A DNA stretch of 64,000 nt, from contig OW386293.2 of NCBI GenBank assembly GCA_936432065.2, positions 64,316,265 to 64,380,264 of the forward strand, read 5' to 3'. A model generated the notes under the pieces. It did not search any database, had not been told where the DNA came from, and was given only the letters and a program-made list of their open reading frames with translations. Source of the stretch: Rutpela maculata (taxonomy: Eukaryota; Arthropoda; Insecta; Coleoptera; Cerambycidae). Both the position numbers and the translations under genes were made by a program. Shown here in pieces: positions 11,223 to 22,663 of the stretch (within the stretch, counting starts at the first letter, position 1; every line of letters starts with the position of its first letter).

Positions 11223-12240
11223 TTGAATCTTTTCTACTCATCGATTGCCTTTAATTCCATATTCACTTGTATGCCTGTATGCCTTCATTTGACGGTCTGA
11301 CCTATGGTACAGATGTTTAAAAATAACGGCCTTAATTGGGGCAGACGGCTGATTCGCCTATCTAACTTAAAAATAAATACATTTTTTTAAACAATACGCC
11401 AAGTTGATACAACATTTTTATCAACTTAATTACACCCGCGTCGAGGTGCGAAGCGAAGCGAAGCGTATCACAATTTTGATTAGCGTCGACTCTCACTAAT
11501 TCGCTGCACTCGCTTTTTCGCCCTGGTCTCGCTCTTGCTTAACTTCGGCCCTTTCTAGAAGAGGCTGTCTATATCTCCATGCCGCAGCTTGGACGGTCCT
11601 CGCCTTTGAGTTCCAGACTTCACCATGCCGCGCCCTTGCGACAGGCTGGGTCATCTTTCCATTTCTGCACATGGAAAATGCAGTTCTGCAACTAGATTGA
11701 CTTTTTAGCAAGTCGTCGACTGGGACGCGTCGACTAACAAACACAATGTGTTGTTTTTAATGAAATATTTTTCTAACATGAATTTTGTTAACTTATAATG
11801 GTTAGAAATTGGTTCTTCGTAAGGTAGATTGAATCGGCTTACGACACTCGTGCGGTCATCACTACTTTGTGAAAAAAAGTATAAAAAAAATTGAAGCGTC
11901 TTCTTGAGCGAAGAACGGCTTCTGAAACTCGTAGTTTCCATTTGGGGTATACGTTAATTTTGTTGACTTAAAATGACTAAAATAGAAGTTGTCTTCTTGC
12001 ATAAGAAAAACAGCTTCCGAAACTCGTACTGATTGGTACTTATGCCTACGTCCATTACTCGAACTTGGCGGCTCTCGCTCTTGAGAAGCTAGGCTTACCG
12101 GATCGCGCTCTTGCGTCGGGTTCGCCGTATTTCCATGTCTGCTCATGGAGTAGACTTTAAATTTTCGATTCGACCGCATATAGGTCAAAATCGCCACTTA
12201 GAATTTTGAGAAAAAATATAAAAAAAAGCAAAAACGGCTA
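11223..12240 (-). other. 3' internal non-coding region of the LTR element
   Basis: It lies between integrase and the 3' LTR. It holds two diverged copies of a segment with CGCTCTTGCG, a GGGT(C/T)(A/C)NC core and CCATNTCTGCNCATGGA (about 11520-11690 and 12040-12170), and a second internal duplication (about 11750-11850 and 11935-12030). Open frames of up to 111 codons cross it but have no signal peptide, fusion peptide or membrane anchor, so no envelope gene is supported. Confidence 0.55.
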
Positions 12241-13155
12241 TTAGCCGTGGTCGACCTCGGAAATATCTAGAGGCGACTCTTCTATGTCTGGCTCATCTCG
12301 AGCATCATCGGGATCTCGACTTATTACATCCTGCTCATCTTGAGCACTTTCGGGAACATTGATTTGAACTAGTGTGGTATCGCTATGTCGCGCTGACCTG
12401 GGCGCGATCTCATTGTCTGATGAGGAAGCGTCGTCACTAAGATGAGTTTCATCCGGACTATCTTCTGATTCTTCAGACAATTCCAATTCAACATCGGGGT
12501 CTCCCTTAGGTGCCGGCCTGATGGCATCGACATGTAATCTCGTCGAAGTTACCCCCTTGTGGATAAGGTAAACCTCATCGGACAATCTCTTTAAAACCTT
12601 GTGTGGCCCACTCCACGACGGTGTGAAGGTATGATCCTTCCTGATCCTTTTAGTCATTATGATATCTCCCACTTTATATACGACCGGCGTTACCGCCACT
12701 TTGGGCGCGTAACGCCATTGGTAATTTGTTTGATTTCTACGAATCTCCTTGACTCTTTCAAGGCGGGGAACGTCCGCTTGATTACGACGCTCTTGTCTAT
12801 AAGCGAACATATTCCAATCACCAATCTGCGGTAATTCATAGCCGAGTACTACGAAACTGGGCGTATGCCCCGTAGCGGCGTTTTTTCTTGTTCTCAAGAT
12901 ATATGCCATCTGACTAACATGTCGATCCCACTCGTCGTTGGGTAAACCATATAATAAGGTTTTTAAGATCTTCTTAGCTTCTTGCACCCTCCTTTCTATT
13001 GGATTGGCCTGTTGGTGGTAAGCTGCTGTGAAGAATCTTTCAATATTGTTACGTGTATAGAACGTATCGTAAAAGCCGGAATTGAAGTGGCCTCCCTGGT
13101 CGGAAATGATGACCCTCGGAACGTCATATCTCGCCACTAGTTCCTCTTCGATAAA
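12241..13155 (-). pseudogene. pol: Integrase C-terminal part of pol, after a nonsense codon
   Basis: This open stretch continues the integrase in the same frame as the upstream pol ORF, from which it is separated by one TAA at 13156-13158. Visible motifs are the second catalytic Asp in IISDQGGHFNSGFY and the catalytic Glu in NPIERRVQEAKKI, completing the D,D(35)E triad with the first Asp upstream (LSVDVIGPL, about 13280). Towards the C-terminus is a GPF/Y-like module (TPSWSGPHKVLKRLSDEVYL), followed by an acidic Ser/Asp/Glu-rich tail of about 90 residues. No chromodomain is seen. The product would join cDNA to host DNA. A single base change separates it from an open frame. Confidence 0.9.
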
Positions 13156-15306
13156 TTATGCTATTGTTTTTCCACTGACTTGGGTGAACGCCTTGGCTTC
13201 GACCCACTTACTAAATACATACTCTACCATTAATATATATCTGTTATCTGCATCTTTGGTTCGCTGAAGCGGTCCTATTACATCGACGCTTAGAACTTCG
13301 AACGGATGCGATGGAGCATGTCTTCTGAGAGGAGCCTTCGGTTGTGACTGTCTGCTTTTTACGGAATTACAAATAATGCACTCATTTAAATATTTGTTAA
13401 CTAGTCTCGACAAATTATTAAAATAATAGCGGCCCGAGATGATTCTAACAGTTTCATCGCGGCCGGGGTGACCTACTTCCGGTCGGTCGTGAAAATGAGA
13501 TATTACTCTCATGACCATACGTTTTGGTACGTATAATTTTTCTATGACATTTTCGCCTCTCGTCCAAAGTGTGTCGCCTATCACTTGTCGTGTATTGACG
13601 AATTTCACCTCTGCCTCGGTTTTATCTGCTTGTCGCACTAGAGTATTCCATCGTTCAATTTGGTCTTGGATATCTCTGGAGTGCGTTTGCGCTTCTCTGA
13701 CCTGATCGTTTAATTCCAATGTGGTAATCACTGATATTCGTTCCTTGTACGAGAAATTTGGTGGATACATCCTTTCCTCTTCGTCGTCTGCTTCGACGTC
13801 TGGACTTTGAGGATTCCTGCTAAGATAGTCTGCCAATATATTTTCCTTGCCGGGACAATGTTCTATGGTGAAGCTGTATTCTTGAAGTAATAATGACCAA
13901 CGTGTAAATTTCGTTTTCTCGTCCTTATGCTTATTTAACCATAGTAAAGCTCGATTGTCGGTTTTGACTATAAATGGACGGTCTGCCAAATATATTTTGT
14001 ATTTCCTTATATAATTAACGACGCTCAAACATTCTAATTCATTGATATGGTATTTTCTCTCCGTCGGAGATAACGTATTACTAGCATAAGAGACGATGTG
14101 CTTCTGGTCATTATCCCCCAATTGATATAATACTGCAGACAATCCTATTAAGGATGCGTCCGTCTGCAGTATGAACATTTTATTGAAATCTGGCCGGTGC
14201 AGTCCTAGAGGTTTATTTAATACCTCTTTCAGTAGGATAAAGGATTCTTGGGCTTCTGTATTCCACTTGTAACGCCAGTCCTTCGAGAGTAATCGGTTCA
14301 AGGGCTTAGTAATTATTGCAACATTAGGGATATATTCACGTACCCAATTACATAGGCCAAGGAAACTCTGAAGCTGGCGCCTTGTCGTAGGCACAGGATA
14401 GCTCTGTATCTGCAGAATATGTTTTTCTAAAGGTTGTGTAGTATTGGCATTTATCTTATGCCCGAGATAGGTTATACTGGATGTGGCTACCACACATTTT
14501 TCTGGTGACGCTTTTAAATTATGTAAACGTAGGCGTTCAAAGACGGCTCTCAGATGGTTTACATGCTGATCTATATTTTCACTGTAGATGATAATATCAT
14601 CGAGATATACTTTGCAGAAATGATGCAAGTAGCCGGTCAATACGTCTCTTGCCATAAATTTTTGGAACGTACATGGAGCGGTCTTCAATCCGAAAGGCAT
14701 CACGTTGAATCGGTAAGATGCTCCATCCAATGTTGTAAACGTAGAATAATTTTTTGACGACTCCTCAAGAGGGATTTGCCAGTATCCGCTCTTGAGGTCC
14801 AACACCGTAAATATGTTGGCGTTTCCGAGATCCTTTGTACTCTCGTATATCTTAGGTAAGACGGATGCTTCGTCTTCCGTTACTTCATTTAAGTGACGGT
14901 AATCAATGCAGAAGCGAGGCTTCTTGCCGGGCCTTTCTATTATAATGGGAGGCGAACTGTACTGAGCGGTACTCGGTTCTATAACTCCGGCCTTCAGAAT
15001 CTCCTCAATTTGATAGTACATAACTCTCTTCTTAATAGGAGACATAGGATAAGGTTTGATATTAAACGGGCGGTCGTCTTTAACTTTTATTTTATGTTTA
15101 GTTGTCACAGTGGTTGCTTGGGTAGGCACCGCGGTGAACAATTCAGCGAATTTCTCGAATAGAGGTTTTAAATTATCGTTTCCGATGATCAGTTCTTCGG
15201 GAAGCCGGCATTGCTTCCTTGCTTGTTGTGCCGCTTGATTCCAGAAGACGGTTATTCGCTCTTCAGTGCCGACGTAGACGCATTTACGTTGATAATCGAA
15301 TACGGG
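13156..15306 (-). pseudogene. pol: Reverse transcriptase, RNase H and integrase N-terminus (pol)
   Basis: The frame is open from the break with the protease at about 15301-15306 to the TAA at 13156. The RT fingers and palm contain ERPGKKPRFCIDYRHLNEVT, FTVLDLKSGYWQIPL (first catalytic Asp), the NVMPFGLKTAPCTFQKFM box and KVYLDDIIIYS (catalytic YLDD, about 14590-14605). The connection contains FLGLCNWVREYIP. RNase H shows FILQTDASLIGLSAVLYQ, YHINELECLSVV and IVKTDNRALLWL (catalytic D, E, D). The integrase zinc-binding region follows as HFHDRPEVGHPGRDETVR with two Cys in NECIICNSVK. All catalytic residues are present. The frame lacks an AUG at its start, as expected for translation as a gag-pol fusion. 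The only visible defects are the frameshift at its start and the nonsense codon at its end. Confidence 0.94.
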
Positions 15307-15685
15307 GCTCCCAGAATGAGCTCTTCGTTTAAATTTTGAATGACCTGAAACGTGGTCTGAAAGGGTACATCTAGTACATTAACGTTTATGGTCGTAGTCC
15401 CGAGGGATTCTACTAAACCATCGCCACAAGCCATAACAAATGTTTGGGGAGCTGTAAGCTGATCGATGTCGTTCAAAAATTTCGGTTGGATAATATTCCT
15501 TGTCGAACCTGTATCCAATAAAGCGTTAACCGCTCGATTATTAATTATAATCTTAATGCGAGGCAGAGGGAAAGCGTCGCTAGTTTGATTGATAGATTCT
15601 AATGGAGTGAATCGGTGGGGAGATAGGTTGACTTCTTGATCCTTAAACAGGTAATTAAGGTCAGGAAGGTCATCGAAGTTATTTA
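15252..15685 (-). pseudogene. pol: Aspartic protease of pol, frameshifted at its 3' end
   Basis: Pepsin-like retroviral protease with the active-site motif ALLDTGSTRNI (about 15500-15520) and a C-terminal ELILGAP motif. It matures the polyprotein and, as a dimer, supplies one Asp per subunit. The frame is -1 relative to gag and open back to the gag stop, with no AUG before the catalytic motif. Just after ILGAP a one- or two-base change at about 15301-15306 shifts the reading frame, so this frame ends at 15252, while the continuation (FDYQRKCVYVGTEERITVFW) is in the RT frame. The first AUG-like codon in the frame is therefore not its start. Confidence 0.88.
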
Positions 15686-16916
15686 ATTTAAACTTCTTGC
15701 TTCGGAGTTTCCCCGAGGGTCGCTTCGAGCCTGGTGGGGCCTGGTAGGCGGGGCTGGTACAGTTCGGCCTGGGCCATCGCCTCTGACCCCCGCTTGGTTT
15801 CCCGTATTCATGTTACGATAGGGATTGTTTGGGCATTCCACATGAAAATGCCACTGCTCCGTTGGCCAATATCTGCAAGGGCGATACGGGACTCGGGAGT
15901 TCCTTACGTCTCCTTCTCGGTATATCCCCTCTGGGCAGCGAGGAAATATTATTTGCAAAATGCACCCTTGGTGCTGGCGGATTATCTCTTCGTTGAGATC
16001 CATTGAATGGTGCCCTAGATGCACCAAAGGAACTGGAGGACGGCTTCGCTAATGCGGAGGGTTCCGTTCTCCAGTTACTGCTCTATTGCTGATTCCCTTG
16101 AGCTGAAGCAGCAGAGGTGGACGCTCCTTGGTCCTTGCTTTTTCTGACATTATGCAGAGTCTCGAATTCTCTATTCTCATCCATGGTTTTGGCCATTTGT
16201 TCGGTCATCGTCACTAGTGTATTTGTATCTAGTATGACGGCACTCTTTAGGAGCATTTTCATATCAGGTCTCAACTGATTGAAGATGATAGCCGTCTTCA
16301 TCGAATCCGGCTTAAACGGATCGATTCTCTTGAAGAGGCATACCTTCCTGGAAATAAATACTGACGTATTTTCCTCGGCATCTTGTTTCCTGCCATATAA
16401 ATTAGCTACTGCTTCGGTGAGTACTTCATCTGAATCGTAACGGCTTCTGAACCGCTCGAGGAATAGAGGATACGTGGTAATTAGGGTTCGGTATTGTTCG
16501 AACCATTTCCTGGCATCGTCTTTGAGTTGTTCTGATATTTTATATAGACGGTCCTTATCCTGCGTAATTCGTACTCGGACGAAAAATTCCTCCATATGAT
16601 TAATGAAGGTTTCAGGATCTTCGTGTTCGATGCCATGAAATTCCGCATTTGGATGCTTCGACCGATACTTATGCTCGTGCGTGGCTTCGCTTAGAGCTTT
16701 GGCAAGACCTGCTGCCATTTGCGCGAACACTTGTTCTGAGGAGGGCTGTATGACTCCTTCAGTGGTACTCGGGCCTACCCCCGAACTACCCAGTACATCC
16801 TCCGCGCATGGTCTCTCTAACCCTCTAGAGACGTTGTCCATCACAGATGTCGGCTCGTCGTAAAACTGGAAAGGCGTTGATTCATCCATATCCTTTCCAG
16901 AAAGCCCTGCTGACAT
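15683..16916 (-). pseudogene. gag: Gag (capsid and nucleocapsid), nonsense and frameshift mutated
   Basis: The first 277 codons (16083-16916) are open and include a Retrotrans_gag-type core, with ARKWFEQYRTLITTYPLFLE and RFRSRYDSDEVLTEAVANLY. A TAG at 16083-16085 interrupts it. The same frame continues through a basic RRRRK segment, then a frameshift near 15890 moves the downstream part to another frame. There a zinc-knuckle remnant is visible, CRYWPTEQWHFHVEC, in which Trp stands where the second Cys should be. That frame ends at TAA 15683. Gag forms the virus-like particle and packages RNA. The start ATG adjoins the LTR repeat, leaving essentially no leader. Confidence 0.88.
15686..15692 (-). 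promoter_or_regulatory. Candidate -1 frameshift site TTTAAAT at the gag/pol junction
   Basis: In the 3' gag frame the last codons read AGT TTA AAT TAA, so the heptamer T TTA AAT fits the X XXY YYZ slippery pattern and abuts the gag stop. The protease frame is exactly -1 and open across the site. This is the expected way to make a small amount of Gag-Pol. No downstream structure was assessed. Confidence 0.65.
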
Positions 16917-18826
16917 GCGACACCAATTTATTTCTCAGGGGGCGCCAGTCGCGTATTACCCCGTTCTTCTACCTCCCAGGCGGGTTCGAGATAAGATGCA
17001 CTTCGGTAGCCGAGTAATGGATCAAGGCTGCACTACCACAGATCGGAAACTACGCTCTCTCTAGACCCGAATTCCCTCGTTAGGGGTTTAGGCACCTCTT
17101 CTTAATTTCCTGTATTTTTGCATAAAAAAATCCCAACCGAAGAATTTCTCTGCGGAGGGATTAGTTTTGGTACGCGGAAATCACGTTTTGGTCTATTAAT
17201 AACGGAATATATTTCTCAAAAAACGCATAAAAAAATCCCTATCAAACCTCCGTAAAGCAACCAGAAGGTCGAACGTTAATGCGAATTAACTCGACACATC
17301 CGGTTTTCTATACGAAAGTTCCAGGGATTGTAGACCGTCAACAGGCCTCAAGATCAATTAAGAAACAATAAATAGTTCAAAGAATCCGTTTATTTAACAG
17401 AATTGGTTATACAAAATTCTCAAGATAAGAATCGTGCCTTCCCCAATCAAGGTAGTAACTTTCAGACCATACAAGCGAGAGCGCTCACGCTAACGATCGA
17501 TTAGGTAGAAAAGATTCATACATACCTTCTCAGAATCAAAATGCGAGCTTTTAGAATCGTTTCAGACTCTGGGTAAATGAATAATTAAGGCTGACTGAAA
17601 TTAAGTTAAAAAAGTTTTACTAAATGAATTTAGTTTCGCTAGCGACTACTTAGCTTTAAAGTTCTTGTATCGTGGAGATTCACGTACTCAAACACATTCA
17701 GAGGACTTATTACTGCATAAGTTGAGTGGCGTTCGATCAGTCCACGACTTACTAACCCTTATCACAGTCGTTCAATATTATCGATTTGGCAGCGTCTCAC
17801 CTTCGAGCGACTTTTAGGCAAAATTGAATTTTTGGATTTTTATGCACAAGGCTCTATAACTTTGTCATTTGAAAAGCCCTGTTATTGGCTTTTCTACCAT
17901 CGCTTTGTCTGGACCACTCAACGCGCTCGACCAAATTGCGAGCCGCTGGGTCAATCCAAACTCTTTCCATACGAGAAACCGGCCTTGTACATATGCATTG
18001 ATTTTTATCAATTTTTGCTTATCGGCACTACGCCGGCTTTGACAAAATCTTCTATTTTGCCTTTTGGATGCAGTGCATCGTTAAAATTTTATGCTCATAC
18101 TTTAGAATTGGGCTTTCAATGATCGTACCTCAAAGGTCAATGTCTTTGGTTGAGGAATAAAAAATAAAAAATAATTTAAATTATATTTTCGTGGTACTAT
18201 TTAAACTGACTGTGGTACTTTTGAAAAATCCATTTTAAGACCAATTTTAGCGTACTTTTGAAAAATCGATTTTCGAGCCAAATTTCAAGGTACTTTTGAA
18301 AAACTAATCTGTGGGTGAAATTTTGGCGTACTTTTGAAAAATCGATTTTCAAGCCAAATTTCAAGGTACTTTTGAAAAGTTAATCCGCGGGTGAAATTTT
18401 GGCGTACTTTTGAAAAATCGATTTTCAAGCCAAATTTCAACGCAGTTTTGAAAAATTAGTCTGCAAGTGAAATTTTGGCGTACTTTCGATAAATCGATTC
18501 CTGGGCCAAATTTTGACGCCCTTCCAAAAATATTATTTTTCAAAGTCCAATTTATGGTACCTTTGAAAAAGTATATTATTCATAAATCTTTGTCATTATA
18601 TACTTCTACTCTCATATTCTGAACCAAAAACATTTTTCCTAAGTGAAAATTCGGTGTTTCTTCGAATTTTCACCTGGTCATTTCCAACGCCTTATAGAAC
18701 CCAAAACGGCCCTTGTGGACTGATCTGCGCCTCTGCAAACTCCCAAAAATGTCTTCAAATGAAATTTTTGCCTAAGTCGAATTTTGATTATGTCTTCAAC
18801 TTAGGACGATTTTGGAGAGTTCTACA
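16917..18826 (-). repeat. 5' LTR (right copy)
   Basis: Direct repeat of the left LTR, running from TGTAGAACTCTCC (18826, minus strand) to GGTGTCGC at 16917, where gag starts. It is about 1.9 kb, long for a Ty3/gypsy LTR. It should contain the promoter and polyadenylation signal, but I could not place a TATA box with confidence. A TGGCGCCCCCTGAG sequence resembling a primer-binding site lies inside the repeated block rather than after it. Confidence 0.9.
18190..18540. repeat. Tandem array of about 73-base units within the 5' LTR
   Basis: Same units as at 10497-10925, one copy fewer. Each contains GTACTTTTGAAAAATCGATT and GTGAAATTTTGGCGTAC. Confidence 0.85.
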
Positions 18827-19301
18827 ACAACCTCACCAAATATTATGAATTCATATACGCGATGTCACAATATTTTCAACCTTTATTTTGATTTACATGA
18901 CGTAATAGTATTACTTTTTACTAGGCAACCAGGCCAAAAAGCCCCTTTGCGCATAGGGACCTACAGTTTAGCGTCGACTCCAAAGCACGGCCCTTGTTCG
19001 AATATTAAATTTGAAATTGTGTGTATGATGTCACAGTCGCATAACCGATACCCTCTTCAAGTTCTTCCATTATTGTGACCTCTTCGCCACTTCTAGCCAC
19101 TAGCGACCTCTGCTTTACACACTTCGTAAACTAGTGACTAAAACATTACCGAAACGCAAGACAATCGTCGTCGATGCACCAGATATATTTTTACAAGCTT
19201 TTATTTAACTTGCAATGTTTGGATGTATGTCAGTTTGTTTGTTTACGTTAAATCTTGCAACTGAATTTTAAAACAGTTATCCCCAACGGATTGAGCTGAA
19301 A
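18827..19301. other. Right flank of the LTR element, no gene recognised
   Basis: An 88-codon open frame crosses the LTR border, so it is not an ancestral gene. From about 19200 the sequence (ACGGATTGAGCTGAAA and preceding bases) resembles the flank of the CAAGATGGCGG satellite family, which resumes after the fold-back element at 20335. Confidence 0.4.
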
Positions 19302-20334
19302 GGCCATAGCAGGTTAAGATAAGTGTCCGTGCCTTTGCAACCTTTTTGCGTGTGGTTCCTTCCAGGGATGTATCTTTGCGAAAGATACTACCACAAAAAG
19401 TTTTGACCTCAAAAACTTCAAAATATCTGGTAAAAATTTTTTTTTTGAAAATCCGAAAAAAAAATTTTTTTCTTAATCAAGTGAACCAATTTGTTTATAT
19501 TTCACATATATTGTAAATATACTCAAGGCAATTTGTTATTGATATTTTTTTGAAATGTATATATGTACTTACACGTTAGCAACCACCTCTATTTTTTTAC
19601 TAATTATACATCATACAATAAGCTATAACATATATTTTTTACAAAACTCTGTCGAAGGGTAACGTAGTCAAATTGGCAAAGATAATGTTACGTGCTTACA
19701 CCCCACTTAGTAAACACCCTGTATCGTGGGTTCGGAAATTATAACACCAGGGTAACACTAAACAATAATGTATTTAATTACGTACTAATTACAACAAATA
19801 ATTAGTTGTAATTAGTGCGTACGTAAATACATTATTGTTTAGTGTTACCCTGGTGTTATAATTTCTAGGTGATACAGGGTGTTTACGAAGGGGGGTGACA
19901 GCACCTAATATTATCTTTGGCAATTTGACCTTCGATAGAGTTTTGTAAAAAATATATGTTATAGCTCATTGTATGGTGTATAATTAGTAAAAAAATAGAG
20001 GTGGTCGCTAACGGGTAAGTACGTATATAAATTTTTCGAAAAATTCAAAAGCATCAATTTTTGTTTTCTTCATGAAAAGATTTCATGAAAATATCAGTAA
20101 TAAATTGTCTTGAGTATATTTATAATATATGTGAAATACCAACAAATTGGTTTACTTGATTAAGAAAAAAAATATTTTTTTGGATTTTCAAAGAAACATT
20201 TTTTCCCAGATAATATGAAGTTTTTGAGGTCAAAACTTTTTGTGGTAGTATCTTACGCAAAGATACATCACTGGAAGGAACCACACGCAAAAAGGTTACA
20301 AAGGCACGGACACTTATCTTAACCTGCCATGGCC
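19302..20334. mobile_element. 1033-base fold-back element (near-perfect palindrome)
   Basis: It begins GGCCATAGCAGGTTAAG and ends with the complement CTTAACCTGCCATGGCC. The two arms of about 500 bases pair along their whole length, meeting at about 19800 where CTAATTACAAC faces GTTGTAATTAG. Paired landmarks include CACCCTGTATC/GATACAGGGTG and CCACACGCAAAAAGGTT/AACCTTTTTGCGTGTGG. No coding capacity. The flanks GAGCTGAAA and TTTTACATACACG rejoin to a sequence very like GAGCTGAAATTTTGCATACACG at about 39265, so the borders are well defined. Confidence 0.9.
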
Positions 20335-20389
20335 TTTTACATACACGTTTCGTTTGGATGGCAATGCATGGTTAGCTTAGTGGCATCAT

Positions 20390-20890
20390 TCTAAATCCAA
20401 TAATGCGGACTCCCAAGATGGCGGACCAGTTATTTTTTACGCAACGCCATGATATGGGTATCAAATGAGAGGGTTTGTTGAGAAGAATACGAAGACGTTG
20501 TTTATAATTTATTATTTGTGGGCATATTCTGTCTGATCCTTTTGGCGCAGAGGTTTATTTCATAAAAATTTTTAAATATTTTTACAGTGGCAAAATACCC
20601 AACAAACTAAGAAATATGAAGATGTCATTCCAAATTCAATATGGCAGACTTCCAAAGATGGCGGACCAGTTATTATTTATGTACCCCATCATATGGGTAT
20701 CAAATGAAAGGGTTTGTTGAGAAGAATACGAAAATAAAATGACGTCATTCCAAATCCAATATGGCGGACTTTATGCACCCCCATGATATGGGATCAAATG
20801 AAAAGGTTTGCTGAGAAGAATACGAAAATAATATAACGTCACACTGAATTCAATATGGCGGACGGCCCAAGATGGCGGACAAAATTTTTT
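20390..20890. repeat. CAAGATGGCGG satellite, about four to five units
   Basis: Units of roughly 100-130 bases contain CCAATATGGCGGACT, CCAAGATGGCGGACCAG, ATGATATGGGTATCAAATGA and GGTTTGTTGAGAAGAATACG. The same family starts the window. Confidence 0.9.
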
Positions 20891-20959
20891 AGTTTCAACA
20901 CTATAATTTGGTCGTATAGTGATCCGCTCATACGTTGCATTCTAAGAAATGGTGAAGGA

Positions 20960-22135
20960 TTCGGTTTAAACTAAGGAGTTATATCGGATAGGAACGACGC
21001 AAAATATACAAGGTGGACAATAAAAAAAGCATTAATAAAAAAATGTAGCGGAGAACAATAATACTTGCTACGTATTTAACACAATCGTCAAGGAAGAGAC
21101 TTGCTACGCTTTTGGTGAAAAATATACAGGGTGGGCAATAGAAAAAAATATTTAACACAATTGTCAATAAAAAACTTTAATGAAAAATATGCAAGGTAGA
21201 CAACAAAAAAACATAGTTAATAAAATAAATGTGACGGAGGACAATAACACTTGATACGTATTTAACACAAGCGTCAAGGATGAGACCTGCTATACTATTG
21301 GTGAAAAATATACAAGGTAGGCAACAGACAAAGCATTTAATGAAAGCAATATGACAGGAAAACAATACTTGGCAAAGAGGAAACCTTCCGTATTTATAGT
21401 AAAAAAATTATACAGAGTGGTCACCCAAAAAAATGAAAATTCAATTGAGAAAATAATGTGGAAAACAATTTTTGGAATTAAGTTGATACTATTGCCGAGA
21501 CAGAAACTTACTACACGTTTAGTGACAAATATAAGGATGGTAAATATAAAAAATAATTAACGACGACGGACGAATATAATATTTGGATTGCAAATGTATT
21601 GTCGTATGTATTACTTATGTATATTTTCGAGGAAGAAACCCGTTATACTTTTGGTGGAAAATATACAGAGATTTAAAACATAATTAACGAAAAAAGTGAT
21701 GGAAGACAATAATATTTGGAATGTAGTTAACACAACTCTCAGAGAAAAACCCACCGCACTTTTAATGAACAATATTTAGAACCTACTCTAGGTTTTTAAT
21801 TAAGAAAATATTGTGAAAAGTAATACTTGGATTATAGTTGACATTATCGATGAAGAAGGCATCCACTATACTTTTAGTGAAAAATTTACTTGCTGGTCAC
21901 TCAAAAAAATATTAACAACGGGTGAAAAATTATTTGGAATGTAGCTGAAAAAATCTGTTATATTTTTACTGAAATATATACAGAGTGGTCACCCCAAAAA
22001 ATAATTAAGGAAATATTGTTGAAAGCAATATTTGTAACGTTGGCACTAGACTGAGGAGGAAATCTACTATAATTTCAGTGAAAAATATACAGGGTGGTCA
22101 ACCTAAAAAATAATTAACATCAACGAAGTAAAAAA
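20960..22135. repeat. ACAGGGTGG satellite, about nine units
   Basis: Diverged units of about 110-140 bases, each with GGTGAAAAATATACAGGGTG or a variant, a run of A, AATTAANGAAAA, and TTGGAATGTAGTTAACACAA followed by GTCAAGGAAGAAACC. Adjacent to the CAAGATGGCGG array, as at 1-620. Confidence 0.9.
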
Positions 22136-22159
22136 TAATATACAGTATATTCCACTTTT

Positions 22160-22663
22160 CGCGGTAACACTGTCGTAGCTCAGTTGTCAATAAATCGTTA
22201 TATTTTCAACTTCGGTAAATTGTACTACTTTCAACAGAAAAAAATGCACACACTAAATCGCAATATTTTTTCATCCCCTTTAATAATGGGATGGGGGTGG
22301 CAATGGAGGTGGTTAATGCCAAAAAAATTTTTCAAACCTCAGCTCCTCTTGATTAACCTATTTACCCCGATTTACCCCTCAACTCTTCTTCAACTGAATA
22401 AGATCAAAATATAATCCTGTTCCAGATCTCGTTAAAATACATACGTGTGCCAAATTTGAAGTCAATAATCTTAAACGGTTCCAGAGTAATCGTGAGCACC
22501 AACAAGTTGCAAGACCAACAGACAGACCGACGCGACAGACAGATTTTTTTTGCTCAAACTTAAAATCTTGACGTTTCATGACATTCTAAGCCTATTTGAA
22601 CAATGAAAATTTTCAAAAAAATTTTTTTGTGTTGGCATATTTTCACGAGATGCGGAAGTAATA
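22160..22663 (-). mobile_element. CTTCCACATCC-family MITE, copy B
   Basis: Reverse-orientation relative of 25536-26205. It shares CATCCCCTTTAATAATGGGA, AAAATACATACGTGTGCCAA, TTAAACGGTTCCAGAGTAA and ACGTTTCATGACATTCTAAG, and ends with a diverged GATGCGGAAGTAA. An alternative G at the terminus shows decay. Confidence 0.75.

Larger units (their letters stand above)
8635..18826 (-). mobile_element. Ty3/gypsy LTR retrotransposon, full structure but coding-defective
   Basis: Two long direct repeats (8635-11208 and 16917-18826) enclose a minus-strand internal region coding in order gag, aspartic protease, reverse transcriptase, RNase H and integrase. This order (integrase last) defines Ty3/gypsy. 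There is no envelope-like ORF: the roughly 1 kb between integrase and the 3' LTR looks non-coding. A polypurine tract adjoins the 3' LTR. The LTRs match closely, suggesting a fairly recent insertion, yet gag has a nonsense codon and a frameshift, and pol a frameshift and a nonsense codon. I could not see a convincing target-site duplication. Confidence 0.93.

Noticed and set aside
11496..12197. Possible envelope-like ORFs after integrase
   Set aside because: Frames are short, overlapping and lack a signal peptide, cleavage site or membrane anchor. The region is made of internal duplications, so no env gene is supported and the element is not called an errantivirus.
15734..16006. 90-codon plus-strand frame
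   Set aside because: Antisense shadow of the gag nucleocapsid region.
16917..17060. GGGTTCGAGA in the LTR as a tRNA B box
   Set aside because: No matching A box, acceptor stem or cloverleaf could be formed around it.
18812..19078. 88-codon frame across the right LTR border
   Set aside because: It spans the junction of the element and its flank, so it cannot predate the insertion.
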